Below the pieces are notes generated by a model. The model had not been told where the DNA came from and made no database searches. It saw only the letters and a list, made by a program, of their open reading frames with translations. A program made the position numbers and the translations under genes. A DNA stretch of 64,000 nucleotides from positions 78,793 to 142,792 of the forward strand of contig CAWBRU010000010.1 in NCBI GenBank assembly GCA_963791325.1. The letters are read 5' to 3'. Of this stretch, positions 50,349-58,986 are shown one piece after another; position 1 is the first letter of the stretch, and each line of letters starts with the position of its first letter. This DNA is from JBEVJK01 sp963791325 (lineage in GTDB: Bacteria; Pseudomonadota; Alphaproteobacteria; Rhizobiales; Rhizobiaceae).

Positions 50349-51446
50349 ATGTCAAGCCGCATTGTTGCCGCCGCTCTCGGCGGAGTTCCGCCCGAGGTAA
50401 CCGGCTCGCCGACCATTCAGGATGTCGCCCGCCTGGCCAAGGTGTCGACAGCCACCGTCAGCCGGGCGCTGACCCGGCCCGAGCGGGTCGCCGAGCCGAC
50501 ACGCCGGGCGGTGCTGGCGGCGATCGAGCGGACCGGCTACCGCGTCAACCGGACGGCGCGCAACTTGCGCCGCCGACGGGCCGGGGCCATCGTGGTGCTG
50601 GTGCCCAATCTCGGCAACCCGTTCTTCTCCGTCGTGCTGGCCGGCATCGAGGCGACCGCCTCGCGGCAGGGGCTCAACGTGCTGATCGCCGACACGCGGC
50701 AGCCGCATGCCCGCGACGGACGGCTCGGCGGCTACCTGGAGGAAAGCGGGGCGGACGGCATCATCTCGCTGGACGGCACCCTGTCGGACCAGTTCTTCGC
50801 CGCCGGCGGCCAAGCTCACCCGCCGATCGTCTATGCCTGCGAATGGAGCGAGGGCACGCGGCTGCCGTCGATCCGCTTCGACAATGAAGGCGGCGCGGCG
50901 CTGGCCGTCGAGCATCTGTTCGCGCTCGGGCACCGCAGCATCGGCCATATTCTGGGGCCGCAGGACAACGTGCTCACGCACGCCAGGCGGCGCGGCGTCG
51001 AGCGGGCGCTGCGGGCGCTCGCGCTTCCGCTGCGCCCCGATTGGTTCTTCGATGGCGATTTCTCGCTTGCCGCCGGAGCGCAAGCCGCCCATGCCTGGCT
51101 GGCACTCGACCAACGGCCGAGCGCGGTGACCGCCTCGTCCGACATGATGGCCTGCGGCTTCATCTCGGAACTGCACCGGCTGGGGCTCGACGTTCCCCGC
51201 GACGTCTCGGTCGTCGGCTTCGACGACATCGAACTGTCGGAGCGGTTCATCCCTTCATTGACCACGATCCACCAGCCGCGCAGCCGGATTGGCGAGCGCG
51301 CTGCGCAGGCGCTGATCGGCCTGCTCGCCGAGAGGCGCCGAGAGGCGCCGGTCACCGCGCTGTTGGAGGCGACCTTGGTGGTCCGCGCCAGCACCGGCGC
51401 GCCGCCGCAGGAGGGCAAGCGTCAGGCAGCCGCCCACGGACCGTGA
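50349..51446 (+). CDS. LacI-family transcriptional repressor
   Basis: A 365-residue regulator. The N-terminal helix-turn-helix TIQDVARLAKVSTATVSRAL and the hinge helix region (RTARNLRRRRAG) bind DNA. The periplasmic-binding-protein-like core has GAIVVLVPNLGNPFFSVVLA, GALLGHRSIGHILGP-like (FALGHRSIGHILGP) and VSVVGFDDIELSERFIPSLT. It is divergent from the transporter operon with two operator-like palindromes between. The inducer is probably the imported sugar. The 3' end overlaps gnd by 25 bp, convergent. Confidence 0.94.
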   Translation: MSSRIVAAALGGVPPEVTGSPTIQDVARLAKVSTATVSRALTRPERVAEPTRRAVLAAIERTGYRVNRTARNLRRRRAGAIVVLVPNLGNPFFSVVLAGIEATASRQGLNVLIADTRQPHARDGRLGGYLEESGADGIISLDGTLSDQFFAAGGQAHPPIVYACEWSEGTRLPSIRFDNEGGAALAVEHLFALGHRSIGHILGPQDNVLTHARRRGVERALRALALPLRPDWFFDGDFSLAAGAQAAHAWLALDQRPSAVTASSDMMACGFISELHRLGLDVPRDVSVVGFDDIELSERFIPSLTTIHQPRSRIGERAAQALIGLLAERRREAPVTALLEATLVVRASTGAPPQEGKRQAAAHGP

Positions 51447-52840
51447 TGCGCGCCCGCGGCATCGATGCGCTCGAAACCATGGGCGCCGAAAAAGTCGCGC
51501 TGCGCCTGGATCAGGTTGGAGGTGCCGCGTGCCTGGCGGTAGCTGTCGAAATAGGCGATCGCCGAGCCGAGCGCCGGCACCGGCAGCCCGGCGCCGACGG
51601 CGCGCGCCACGGTGCGCCGCAACGGGCCCTCGGTCTCCGCCATCAGCGCCGTGAAGGCTGGCGCCATCAGCAGATTGTCGAGCGATCCCGCCTGGTCGAA
51701 GGCCGCCGCGATAGTGCCCAGAAACTGCGAGCGGATGATGCAGCCGGCGCGCCAGATCTTGGCGATCGTCGGCAGCGGCAGATCCCAGCCGAACTCGGCC
51801 GAAGCGGCCTTCATCACCGCGAAGCCCTGCGCATAGGCCACGATTTTGCCGGCTAATAGCCCCAGCTCCAGGTCGGCCAGCACGGCGTCGCGCTCAGTCT
51901 TGAGCGCGCCTGTGGCGGCAGCGCCGAACACCCGGCTTGCCGCCTCGCGCTGCGCCTTCATCGACGACAGCACCCGGGCCGCAACCGCTGCCTCGATCGC
52001 GGTCGCCGGCACGCCGAGCGTCTGCGCCTCGATCACCGACCATTTGCCGGTGCCCTTCTGGCCGGCCCGGTCGAGGATCATGTCGACCACCGGTTTGCCG
52101 CCTTCGGCGTCGTCGGCATTGAGCACGGTGGCGCTGATCTCGATCAGATAGGAGTTGAGCCGGCCGCTGTTCCAGCGCTCGAAGATCGGCGCGATCTGCT
52201 TGGCGCCGAGGCCGAGCCCATCGCGCAGGATGCCATAGATCTCGGCGATCATTTGCATGTCGGCATATTCGATGCCGTTGTGGATGGTCTTGACGAAATG
52301 GCCGGCGCCGTTGGGGCCGAGCCAGGCCGAGCACGCCTCGCCCTCGAACTTGGCGGCAATGGCGGTCAGTACCGGCTCGATCCGGTCATAGGAGGGCCGG
52401 GTGCCGCCCACCATGATCGACGGGCCGTGGCGGGCCCCTTCTTCGCCGCCGGACACGCCCATGCCGATGAACAGCAGCCCCGAGCCGTCGAGCTCGGAAA
52501 AGCGCCGCATCGTATCGCGGAAATTGGCATTGCCGGCATCGATGATGATGTCGCCGTCCGACAGCACCGGGCGCAGCTTGGCGATCTGGTCGTCGATGGC
52601 GGGGCCGGCCTGGATCATCAGGATGATCGGCCGCGGCGGGCGGATCGCCTCGGCCAAGGCGTCGATCGTCTCGCACGGCACGATCTGTCCCGCGAGCGCG
52701 CCGGCATGCTCGACGAATGCGCGGGTTCGCGCGGTGGTCCGGTTGAACACCGCGATGCGGTGGCCCTTTTCCGCAATGTTGAGCGCCAGGTTGGAGCCCA
52801 TGACGCCGAGCCCGATCAGGCCGATATCCGCTTGCGCCAT
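51422..52840 (-). CDS. gnd: 6-phosphogluconate dehydrogenase, decarboxylating
   Basis: A 472-residue NADP enzyme of the oxidative pentose phosphate pathway, giving ribulose 5-phosphate and CO2. The cofactor motif is IGLIGLGVMGSNLALNIAEK, the substrate motif GVSGGEEGARHGPSIMVGG, and VKTIHNGIEYADMQMIAEIY carries the catalytic lysine. The C-terminal half includes KGTGKWSVIEAQTLGVPATA. Length fits the long, dimeric E. coli-type enzyme, not the short 300-residue form. It could serve pentose flux from the nearby sugar operon. Confidence 0.97.
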   Translation of the reverse strand: MAQADIGLIGLGVMGSNLALNIAEKGHRIAVFNRTTARTRAFVEHAGALAGQIVPCETIDALAEAIRPPRPIILMIQAGPAIDDQIAKLRPVLSDGDIIIDAGNANFRDTMRRFSELDGSGLLFIGMGVSGGEEGARHGPSIMVGGTRPSYDRIEPVLTAIAAKFEGEACSAWLGPNGAGHFVKTIHNGIEYADMQMIAEIYGILRDGLGLGAKQIAPIFERWNSGRLNSYLIEISATVLNADDAEGGKPVVDMILDRAGQKGTGKWSVIEAQTLGVPATAIEAAVAARVLSSMKAQREAASRVFGAAATGALKTERDAVLADLELGLLAGKIVAYAQGFAVMKAASAEFGWDLPLPTIAKIWRAGCIIRSQFLGTIAAAFDQAGSLDNLLMAPAFTALMAETEGPLRRTVARAVGAGLPVPALGSAIAYFDSYRQARGTSNLIQAQRDFFGAHGFERIDAAGAHHGPWAAA

Positions 52841-52933
52841 CTGTCGCCTCCCATGGTGCCGGCAGCGCTGCCGGTCTGCTTGTCCGATGCGAATGATTGA
52901 CCCGGCGGTCAGCCCGCGTCAACGGCCGCACGG

Positions 52934-53566
52934 CTACGCGCTGCTGCCGGGCTCGCCGTTCAGCACCAGATCGGCGACGCGCCGCCTGCCGAGCACGCGC
53001 TCGACATTGGGCATGTCGTTGGAGGCCACCCAGGCGCGCGCGTCTGCCTCGGCGCGGCCGTGATCGTGCCAGCGGCGCAGCAGCCGCCGTTCGAGCTCGG
53101 CGCGCGGCACGTCGATGAAGATGGTGAAATCGAACAGCGGCGCGAGGCCCGCCCAGGCCGGCTCGTCGAGCAGCAGGTAGTTGCCCTCCGTCAGCACGAA
53201 TTTGGTCTCGGCCTCGACGATGTCGGCCGCGGCGCGCGACAGTTCGATGCTGCGGTCGAAGACGGGGATGGCGATGGCCGGCTCGCAGGCCCGGATGCGA
53301 GTCAGCAGATGCTGGAAGCCGGCGAGGTCAAAGGTTTCGGGCGCGCCCTTGCGCTGGCGCAGGCCGCGGCGCGTGAGCACCGCGTCGTCGAAGTGGAAGC
53401 CGTCCATCGGCACCACCACCGCCTGGCCCTCCGGCAACAGCGCCTTCAGCTCTTCGGCGAGCGTCGACTTGCCAGCACCGGGCGGGCCGGCAATGGCAAT
53501 GACGAAGCGCGACCGGCCGGCGGCACGCTTGAAGATGGTTGCGGCGAGTCTGGCGATCTCGGACAT
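52934..53566 (-). CDS. FrcK-like sugar/nucleoside kinase (P-loop)
   Basis: A 210-residue P-loop kinase of the uridine/pantothenate-kinase fold. Walker A is IAIAGPPGAGKSTLAEELKA, the substrate region VVVPMDGFHFDDAVL and the strand IDVPRAELERRLLRRWHDHG with lid arginines. The rhizobial relative FrcK is encoded with the fructose ABC transporter, but its own substrate is uncertain. Here it stands alone downstream of gnd, so a sugar kinase role is only suggested. ATG 53566 is chosen; upstream in-frame residues are not conserved. Confidence 0.85.
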   Translation of the reverse strand: MSEIARLAATIFKRAAGRSRFVIAIAGPPGAGKSTLAEELKALLPEGQAVVVPMDGFHFDDAVLTRRGLRQRKGAPETFDLAGFQHLLTRIRACEPAIAIPVFDRSIELSRAAADIVEAETKFVLTEGNYLLLDEPAWAGLAPLFDFTIFIDVPRAELERRLLRRWHDHGRAEADARAWVASNDMPNVERVLGRRRVADLVLNGEPGSSA

Positions 53567-53754
53567 GGCGGTGCCCCTGCGTTCTCCCGACGCATTTTTT
53601 CCCGCCCTGTCGCGAAGTGCAAGCAGTTGACCTTCCACTTGAAGTCGCTAAGAAACGAGCGCCGGCCGCGCTAACGGTTCGGCAAGCGCTGGCGCGCTAG
53701 CATGGATCTGATGGCTCGGAGCTGAGTGGCCGGGCCCGCTGGGGACGGAAAAGG

Positions 53755-54666
53755 TTGCTTTCGCGATTGCGTTCGTTGCGCGTTTACCGGAGGCACGCGG
53801 CGGTTGCCGTGGCGCTGGTCCTGGGAATTGGGCTTGCCGGCTGCTCGACCACCGGAAGCGCACAATCGCCGGGGTCGATCGGCCTGCTCGACCTTGGCCC
53901 GACCACCAAATACGCGGCCTATGTGGTCGACGCCAACAGCGGCTCGGCGCTCTACCAGGTCAATGCGACGGCGTCGCGCTATCCGGCCTCGCTGACCAAG
54001 ATGATGACGCTCTATATCCTGTTCGAGGCGCTCCAACAGGGGCGGCTCACCAAGCAGACGCAGCTGCCGGTCTCGGCATATGCGGCTGCGCGTCCGCCGA
54101 CTAAGATGGGTCTGAAGCCGGGCAGCACGATCGCGGTCGACGAGGCGATCCAGGCGATCTGCACCAAGTCGGCCAACGACGCGGCGGTCGCGGTGGCCGA
54201 GTATCTCGGCGGCAGCGAGGAGGCCTTTGCCGCACAGATGACGGCGAAGGCCAGACAGCTCGGCATGGTCGGCACGGTGTTCCGCAACGCCTCCGGCCTG
54301 CCCGACCCCGACCAGCACACCACGGCGCGCGACATGGCGCTGCTCGGCATGGCGCTCAGGCAGCGCTTTCCCAGCCAGTACGCCTATTTCTCGGCCCGCG
54401 ATTTCGCCTTCCGCGGCAAGCTGGTGCGCGGCCACAACGACATGCTCGGGCGCGTTCATGGGGTGGACGGGATCAAGACGGGCTACATCCGCGCCTCCGG
54501 TTACAACATCGTCACCTCAGTCAACGCGGAAGGGCGCAAGCTGGTGGTCGTGGTGATGGGCGGAGAGACGGCCAAGGCCCGCAACGCCCAGGTCGAGGAC
54601 CTGATCAACCGCTATCTGCCGTCGGCCTCCCGGGTGGGCGGCGGCACCTTGCTTGCCGCATTCTGA
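53755..54666 (+). CDS. D-alanyl-D-alanine carboxypeptidase (PBP5/6 family), lipoprotein-like leader
   Basis: A 303-residue low-molecular-mass PBP that trims the terminal D-Ala from peptidoglycan stem peptides. The SxxK box is ASRYPASLTKMMTLYIL, SxN is CTKSANDAAVAVAEYL and KTG is DGIKTGYIRASGYNIV, so all catalytic motifs are present. The leader ends LALVLGIGLAGC-like (GIGLAGCSTT), a lipobox, unusual for DacA-type enzymes, which more often carry a C-terminal amphipathic anchor that is missing here. The TTG start has GGAAAAGG immediately upstream. Confidence 0.92.
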   Translation: MLSRLRSLRVYRRHAAVAVALVLGIGLAGCSTTGSAQSPGSIGLLDLGPTTKYAAYVVDANSGSALYQVNATASRYPASLTKMMTLYILFEALQQGRLTKQTQLPVSAYAAARPPTKMGLKPGSTIAVDEAIQAICTKSANDAAVAVAEYLGGSEEAFAAQMTAKARQLGMVGTVFRNASGLPDPDQHTTARDMALLGMALRQRFPSQYAYFSARDFAFRGKLVRGHNDMLGRVHGVDGIKTGYIRASGYNIVTSVNAEGRKLVVVVMGGETAKARNAQVEDLINRYLPSASRVGGGTLLAAF

Positions 54667-54745
54667 GCGCCTGGAGCGCCGGCGGGCGCATCTCTGCAGT
54701 TGGCGGTTGATGCGGCGGTTGGGTTCGGCTATGAAGCGCGCCCAG

Positions 54746-54822
54746 GCACCCGTAGCTCAGCTGGATAGAGTGCTGCCCTCCGAAGGCAGAGGTCACAGGT
54801 TCGAATCCTGTCGGGTGCGCCA
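54746..54822 (+). tRNA. tRNA-Arg (anticodon CCG)
   Basis: A complete cloverleaf: acceptor GCACCCG/CGGGTGC, D arm with AGCTCAGCTGGATAGAG, anticodon stem CTGCC/GGCAG around loop CTCCGAA (anticodon CCG, reading CGG Arg codons), and T arm with GGTTCGAATCC. The CCA end is encoded (54820-54822). It stands alone, on the same strand as the upstream carboxypeptidase. tRNA-Arg genes are common integration targets; the region to the right is poorly conserved. Confidence 0.97.
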
Positions 54823-55101
54823 GGTTTCCTAATCTTCTCAGGAAGTTAGCTTCAGATGGCGGCTGCGATATCGCGGCCTGCTCCCGTGAGCCATAGCTGA
54901 AGGGGACTTTTGGCGATCGGTTGCCGGCCGTTCCCAGGATTGCCGAGAGGAAACCCTTCAGCGCGTTTCCGTAGTTCGATCGCTGGAGGGGCTGGTCGGA
55001 CGGCCGACGTCACGCTGCGCGCTGTGGTCGGCTACCCGTGTGAACGTAGTTCTCCCTGTCTGTGAAACGCGGCGGGTCGGGGGGCTCAGCACACGCTGAT
55101 G
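54823..55101. other. Non-coding stretch after tRNA-Arg
   Basis: No convincing open frame, no repeat of the tRNA 3' end, and no transposase remnant were recognised in these 279 bases. It joins the tRNA to the terminator of the VCBS-repeat remnant. Composition is somewhat more mixed than in the core genes. Confidence 0.5.
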
Positions 55102-55142
55102 AAAAACCGGCCCCGCAGCGCGGATAACTCTGCGGGGGCCGG
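55102..55142 (-). terminator. Intrinsic terminator of the VCBS-repeat remnant
   Basis: CCGGCCCCGCAG at 55107-55118 pairs with CTGCGGGGGCCGG at 55130-55142 (one bulged G). On the minus strand the stem is followed by five T residues (complement of the A run at 55102-55106). It lies 57 bp past the stop of the minus-strand adhesin-like frame. Confidence 0.8.
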
Positions 55143-55198
55143 CTTCATGAAGCGGGTGCTGTTTGTGGACGAAGCCCTCCCCGCCCCGGGCACCGGGG

Positions 55199-56560
55199 CT
55201 AGGCCCAGTATTCGTATGAGTAGGTCAGGGTACCTTCAACCATCGTGTGGTTGTGGCTGCCGATCTTATCGGACAGCGTGACGGTGAAGTCCACATGGCT
55301 GTCTTGGAGAGCGGCAGCGCTGACGCTTGCGGAACCCGACCGCACCACGCTGCTATCCGGATCGGCACCCTCCTGCCCGGAGGGGGTGAGGCCGGAGAAC
55401 GAGAAGTTGGTGAAATCGGTGCCGTTGTTGGCGGTGACGTCCACCACGTTGGCGGTCTCGTTGGAACCGTCGATGTCGCCGGTGACCTTGACGGTCAGCA
55501 GACCGTTGCTGAGGTTGAATGCCCCATCTTCGGTGTGCAGGTCGAAGCTAAACGCCTGCGCGATATCCTTGCCGATGTTGGCGTTGACCGCAGTCTTCTC
55601 GTACAGCGCCGATACCGAACCGTTGGCGGCGTATTTGTCCGCCGTCCCGGTGACCGTGATCTTCAGCTGGGCCGTCGAGGAGGCGCTGTATTCGTCTGTG
55701 ACGACATAATTGGCAACCAGGTCCATCGTCTTGCCGGCATGCAGGTCCTGGGAGATCTTGGCGCCGGTGTCGAGGTTCCAGTTACCTTTCGCGTCCATCG
55801 TCAGACCGATCGGCACGTCGCCGTTGAACCTGTAGGTCAACACCGCGTCGTCATCGACGTCGGTAGCGACGAGCTTACCGGAGATGGTGCCATCCTCAAG
55901 ACCGCCAGCGCTTGAGCCTTGTCCCAAGGGAGCGTCATTTCGACCCAGCATATGTAGCGTTACCTAAGCGCGTCGGCCTTGGCCGGGTCCAGCGTGTAAA
56001 TGCCGTTGCCGTCGATGTGCAGGGTACCGTAGGTTCTCGCGACGGCACCGCCAGCCTCGTTGATCGCCTGACCGTTGACCGACATGACCTGATGGGTGTC
56101 GTTGGTGTCGACGTCGGTGTCGTTCGCGAGAACGTTGCCGGTGGTCGGGCCGGCGTCTTCGGTGATCGCGTTGGCGTCCTCGTGGGCCACCGGCCCGTCG
56201 TTCGTGCCGGTGATCGTGAACGAGAGCGTCGAGCTGGCGGTGCCGCCCTTGCCGTCGCTGACGGTGTATTCGACGGAGACCGTCTGCGTCTCACCCGCCG
56301 CGAGGTGCTGATAGTTCGCGTGGCTGGCGTCGAAGGAGTATTTTGCCGTCTTGAACGAAGGTGAAGCCGGCCGGGACAGCACCCTTGAGCACGTAGGTCA
56401 GGGTGTCGCCTTTGTCCGCGTCCGTGGCCGAGATGTAGCCGGAGATCGTGGCTTCCAGTATGTTGATGCCGGCGCTGAACCCGATCAGCGGCCGGAGGGC
56501 ATGTTTGGCTTCTTTCGTCACGGCCTGTAAGGCAGACTGTGAATGGTTATTCGTCCGCAT
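55199..56560 (-). pseudogene. Remnant of a VCBS/cadherin-like repeat adhesin
   Basis: Three frames carry tandem Ig-like repeat signatures: ISATDADKGDTLTYVLKG; YSFDASHANYQHLAAGETQ followed by TVSDGKGGTASSTLSFTITG and TNDGPVAHEDANAITEDAGP; and DVDDDAVLTYRFNGDVPIG with ISQDLHAGKTMDLVANYVV. The first joint is repaired by dropping one A at 56341-56344. The second, near 55950, seems to lack a whole half-repeat after YTLDPAKADAL, so it is a deletion. Such proteins are large surface or secreted adhesins; this piece keeps only about two repeats and a natural C-terminus with its terminator. No secretion signal is left. Confidence 0.78.
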
Positions 56561-56693
56561 TTGGCGATCTCGCGATCAGCACGCTCCGAGCGCGCTGGCT
56601 AAGTTGGGACATTCGTCACGTTTCGGATCTGTAGGTTCGGTTCAGTGCTTGTCCCAGATGATCAGACTTGGTGACGCGGTCTGGGACTTGGGA

Positions 56694-57149
56694 TCATTCC
56701 TCGGTGAGGTCAGGGCACCAGTGTCGAGCTCGCTGGAGCCATGCGGCTCGACCCGGCTGCCACCGTAGCGCCAGCCCAGATGCGATCAGCTCTTCACCGA
56801 CCTCGCGACCGTCACGGAAATAGAGGCGGGCGAGCGTTCGGTTGTACTTGTCGACGCCATGCCGATTGACGATGATCTCGTTATCGCCGAGCAGGGTGCG
56901 CAGCTTTTCCTTGGCCTGCAGCCCGAACGCCAGTTCGGCATCACAGCGCGGTTGCCAGGATTCCGGCGCGTCCGGTCCTTCGAGGCGAATGCGCTCATGG
57001 CCGAGCGCGATGGTGTCGCCGTCGATCAGCACGAACGCATGGCCATCCACCACGGGCGACGGATCACCGAGCGCAGCCGCGGTTAGGGTGCCGGCAACAA
57101 AAATCCCGGCACAAAGTTTGCTCGCGGTTTTCTCGATTAAGTGTTTCAT
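56694..57149 (-). CDS. Thermonuclease-family (SNase-like) exported nuclease
   Basis: A 151-residue secreted protein. The signal peptide is MKHLIEKTASKLCAGIFVAG, cleaved near TAAALG. The SNase domain shows VLIDGDTIALGHERIRLEGP followed by DAPE, giving the calcium-binding aspartates and first catalytic arginine, and then GVDKYNRTLARLYFRDGREV with the second arginine. It is a compact single-domain nuclease for DNA or RNA in the periplasm. It stands alone in the islet after tRNA-Arg, with no obvious partner. Confidence 0.88.
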   Translation of the reverse strand: MKHLIEKTASKLCAGIFVAGTLTAAALGDPSPVVDGHAFVLIDGDTIALGHERIRLEGPDAPESWQPRCDAELAFGLQAKEKLRTLLGDNEIIVNRHGVDKYNRTLARLYFRDGREVGEELIASGLALRWQPGRAAWLQRARHWCPDLTEE

Positions 57150-57640
57150 TGCGGATCCCAAAAGCCAACACATGTAGTGGGGCAACGCGTCGACAGTCGC
57201 TTGCTGCCGCGCGGCAGACGTGGTGCACAGAACCAAACAGCAGTTGGCGCAACCCAACCACTGTTTCTGATTCAATTGTCGATTGACTTGGCCCCCGCCA
57301 GTCACGCGTAAATTAACAAAGCTTGCGATGTTTAACTTACGCTTTGCCGCCAATGTTTTGACGGCAGCTGCCAGACCGGGTCACTGGCGTGATCAATTTG
57401 CTCTGTGCACGTTGACAGCAAAGCGGGATTCTTCCCGGTTCCACCTATGTCATGAGTTACGTTCGCCGGATTGGATCAGTTCCGACATTTCCGTGCGCTC
57501 GAGCTTCGTGCCGGTCGATCCGAGAGTTGTTGTTCTTTCCGGCGTCCTTCGACCCCACGCGAGTTCTCGGGCTGCGCAACCGGTGGCTGGCCTTGCTCGG
57601 ACGTGGTACGGTCCTGCGGCCGGGGGGCAATGGTGAAGAG
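57150..57640. other. Non-coding stretch with an AT-rich palindrome
   Basis: No protein-like frame with a good start is seen in these 491 bases. At 57306-57342 GCGTAAATTAACA and TGTTTAACTTACGC form an imperfect inverted repeat, AT-rich against the local background. It could be an operator for the AraC-type gene to the right or a relic. Nothing else was recognised. Confidence 0.45.
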
Positions 57641-58282
57641 ATGGACAAGAGCTATCAGCTTCCCGCGGCGATGCCGATGGCCTCCGGCCTGGCTGCTCGA
57701 CTGGCATATGCGCAACTAAAGAGGCGCCAATTCGATCCCGTTCCGCTGCTGGAGCTATCGCGGATCTCCGCTGGAAGCCTGACCGATGATGCGCGCATCA
57801 GCGTCACCTCCCAGATTAAATTCCTGGAATTGGCGTCAGAGACAACCAAGGACGCGCGGATCGGTCTAACGATCGCCGAAAGCTTCGACCTGCGCGAGCT
57901 TGGAATGCTCTACTACGTGGCTGCCTCATCTCATCACCTGGGGGACGCTCTGAGGCGGCTCGAGCGATATGTTCGGGTCAGCAACGAAGCGCTGACGATG
58001 ACGGTCCTCAAGGGCAAAGAATGTCGGGTAGGCTTCGCCTATACTGGAGTTGCGAGGCACAAAGACCGTCACCAGGCGGAGTGTTTCATATTTGCCCTGC
58101 TTAGACTGTGCCGGCACCTGGCAGGTCGAAAGATCGTCCCCACCTCCGTTCGCTTCGCACATCACGGGCCTCCGGATTTGCGTCGCATCCGAATGCTGCT
58201 GGGCTGCGAGCCCGAGTTCGACACCGAAGTCCACCGAGAGGTGGCGAACCTGTGTAGGACGACAGCCAGTCCGAATGGTTGA
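57641..58282 (+). CDS. AraC-type regulator N-terminal domain only (truncated)
   Basis: A 213-residue frame matching the ligand-binding N-terminal domain of OruR/ArgR-type AraC regulators. PLLELSRISAGSLTDDARIS, ARIGLTIAESFDLRELGMLY and YVAASSHHLGDALRRLERYV are the recognisable family blocks, ending at GCEPEFDTEV, which normally leads into the linker. The protein then stops after about 15 unrelated residues; the two C-terminal helix-turn-helix motifs are absent, and no continuation was found in other frames. It is either a decayed gene or a stand-alone sensor domain. ATG 57641 has GAAGAG just upstream. Confidence 0.75.
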   Translation: MDKSYQLPAAMPMASGLAARLAYAQLKRRQFDPVPLLELSRISAGSLTDDARISVTSQIKFLELASETTKDARIGLTIAESFDLRELGMLYYVAASSHHLGDALRRLERYVRVSNEALTMTVLKGKECRVGFAYTGVARHKDRHQAECFIFALLRLCRHLAGRKIVPTSVRFAHHGPPDLRRIRMLLGCEPEFDTEVHREVANLCRTTASPNG

Positions 58283-58401
58283 CAACCCTGCCTTCCGAGA
58301 TAGGGTTTCTGTTTGTGGCGCAGACAGCTTGATCCGTTCGCGACCCGCCCGGCAGAACACGCAGGCACCGGCCGGCGTCGGCCTCGCGGTCGCAGTGCGC
58401 C

Positions 58402-58836
58402 TCAGCCCTTGCGCCGCAGCTTGCGGCCGTAGAGCTCGAGCCGGTGGTGGACGATGGTGTAGCCCAGCGCCCGGGCGATCTCGTTCTGCAGCGTCTCGAT
58501 GCGCTCCGACTTGAACTCGATGACGTCGCCGGTCTCGATGTCGATCAGGTGGTCGTGGTGGTCGCCGCCGGCCTGCTCGAAGCGCGAGGGGCCGCCCTCG
58601 AAGGCATGGCGGTGGATGGCGCCTATCCCCTGCAAGAGCTTCATGGTGCGGTAGACGGTGGATAGCGAGATGCTGCTGTCGAGCGCCACCGCGCGGCGGA
58701 AGATCTCGAGCGCGTCCGGATGGTCCTCGGTTTCGGAGAGAATGTTGACGATGATCCGGCGCGGCCGCGTCATGCGGATCCCTGCCCGGCGCAGCTCCTT
58801 TTCGTAATCCGGCTTGGCAATCGCACGTTCGGCCAT
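58402..58836 (-). CDS. fur: Fur-family metal-responsive repressor
   Basis: A 144-residue Fur-superfamily regulator. The winged helix is AGIRMTRPRRIIVNILSETE then SISLSTVYRTMKLLQGIGAI (recognition helix). The metal-binding region has RFEQAGGDHHDHLIDIETGD and ends HHRLELYGR. It lacks the CxxC structural zinc cysteines, as is usual for alphaproteobacterial Fur/Mur, which may respond to manganese rather than iron. It also lacks the His-rich haem motif of Irr. It is divergent from the MarR gene. Iron versus manganese specificity cannot be decided from sequence. Confidence 0.92.
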   Translation of the reverse strand: MAERAIAKPDYEKELRRAGIRMTRPRRIIVNILSETEDHPDALEIFRRAVALDSSISLSTVYRTMKLLQGIGAIHRHAFEGGPSRFEQAGGDHHDHLIDIETGDVIEFKSERIETLQNEIARALGYTIVHHRLELYGRKLRRKG

Positions 58837-58986
58837 GGTGGCAACTATGCCTCCAACGCTTGCGCCTTGCAAAGGCGGCGGCACGGCCCGAAAGCCTTGA
58901 AACGCGACCGGCGCCATGGGAAAAGAGTGGAAGCTTTGCATCGGCATCAAGGGTGGCCGGCGATAGCCGGGATCGGGGTGAAAGAG

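Noticed and set aside
54823..58400. Prophage or integrative element attachment repeat after tRNA-Arg
   Set aside because: No second copy of the tRNA 3' end was seen and there is no integrase, transposase or phage gene.
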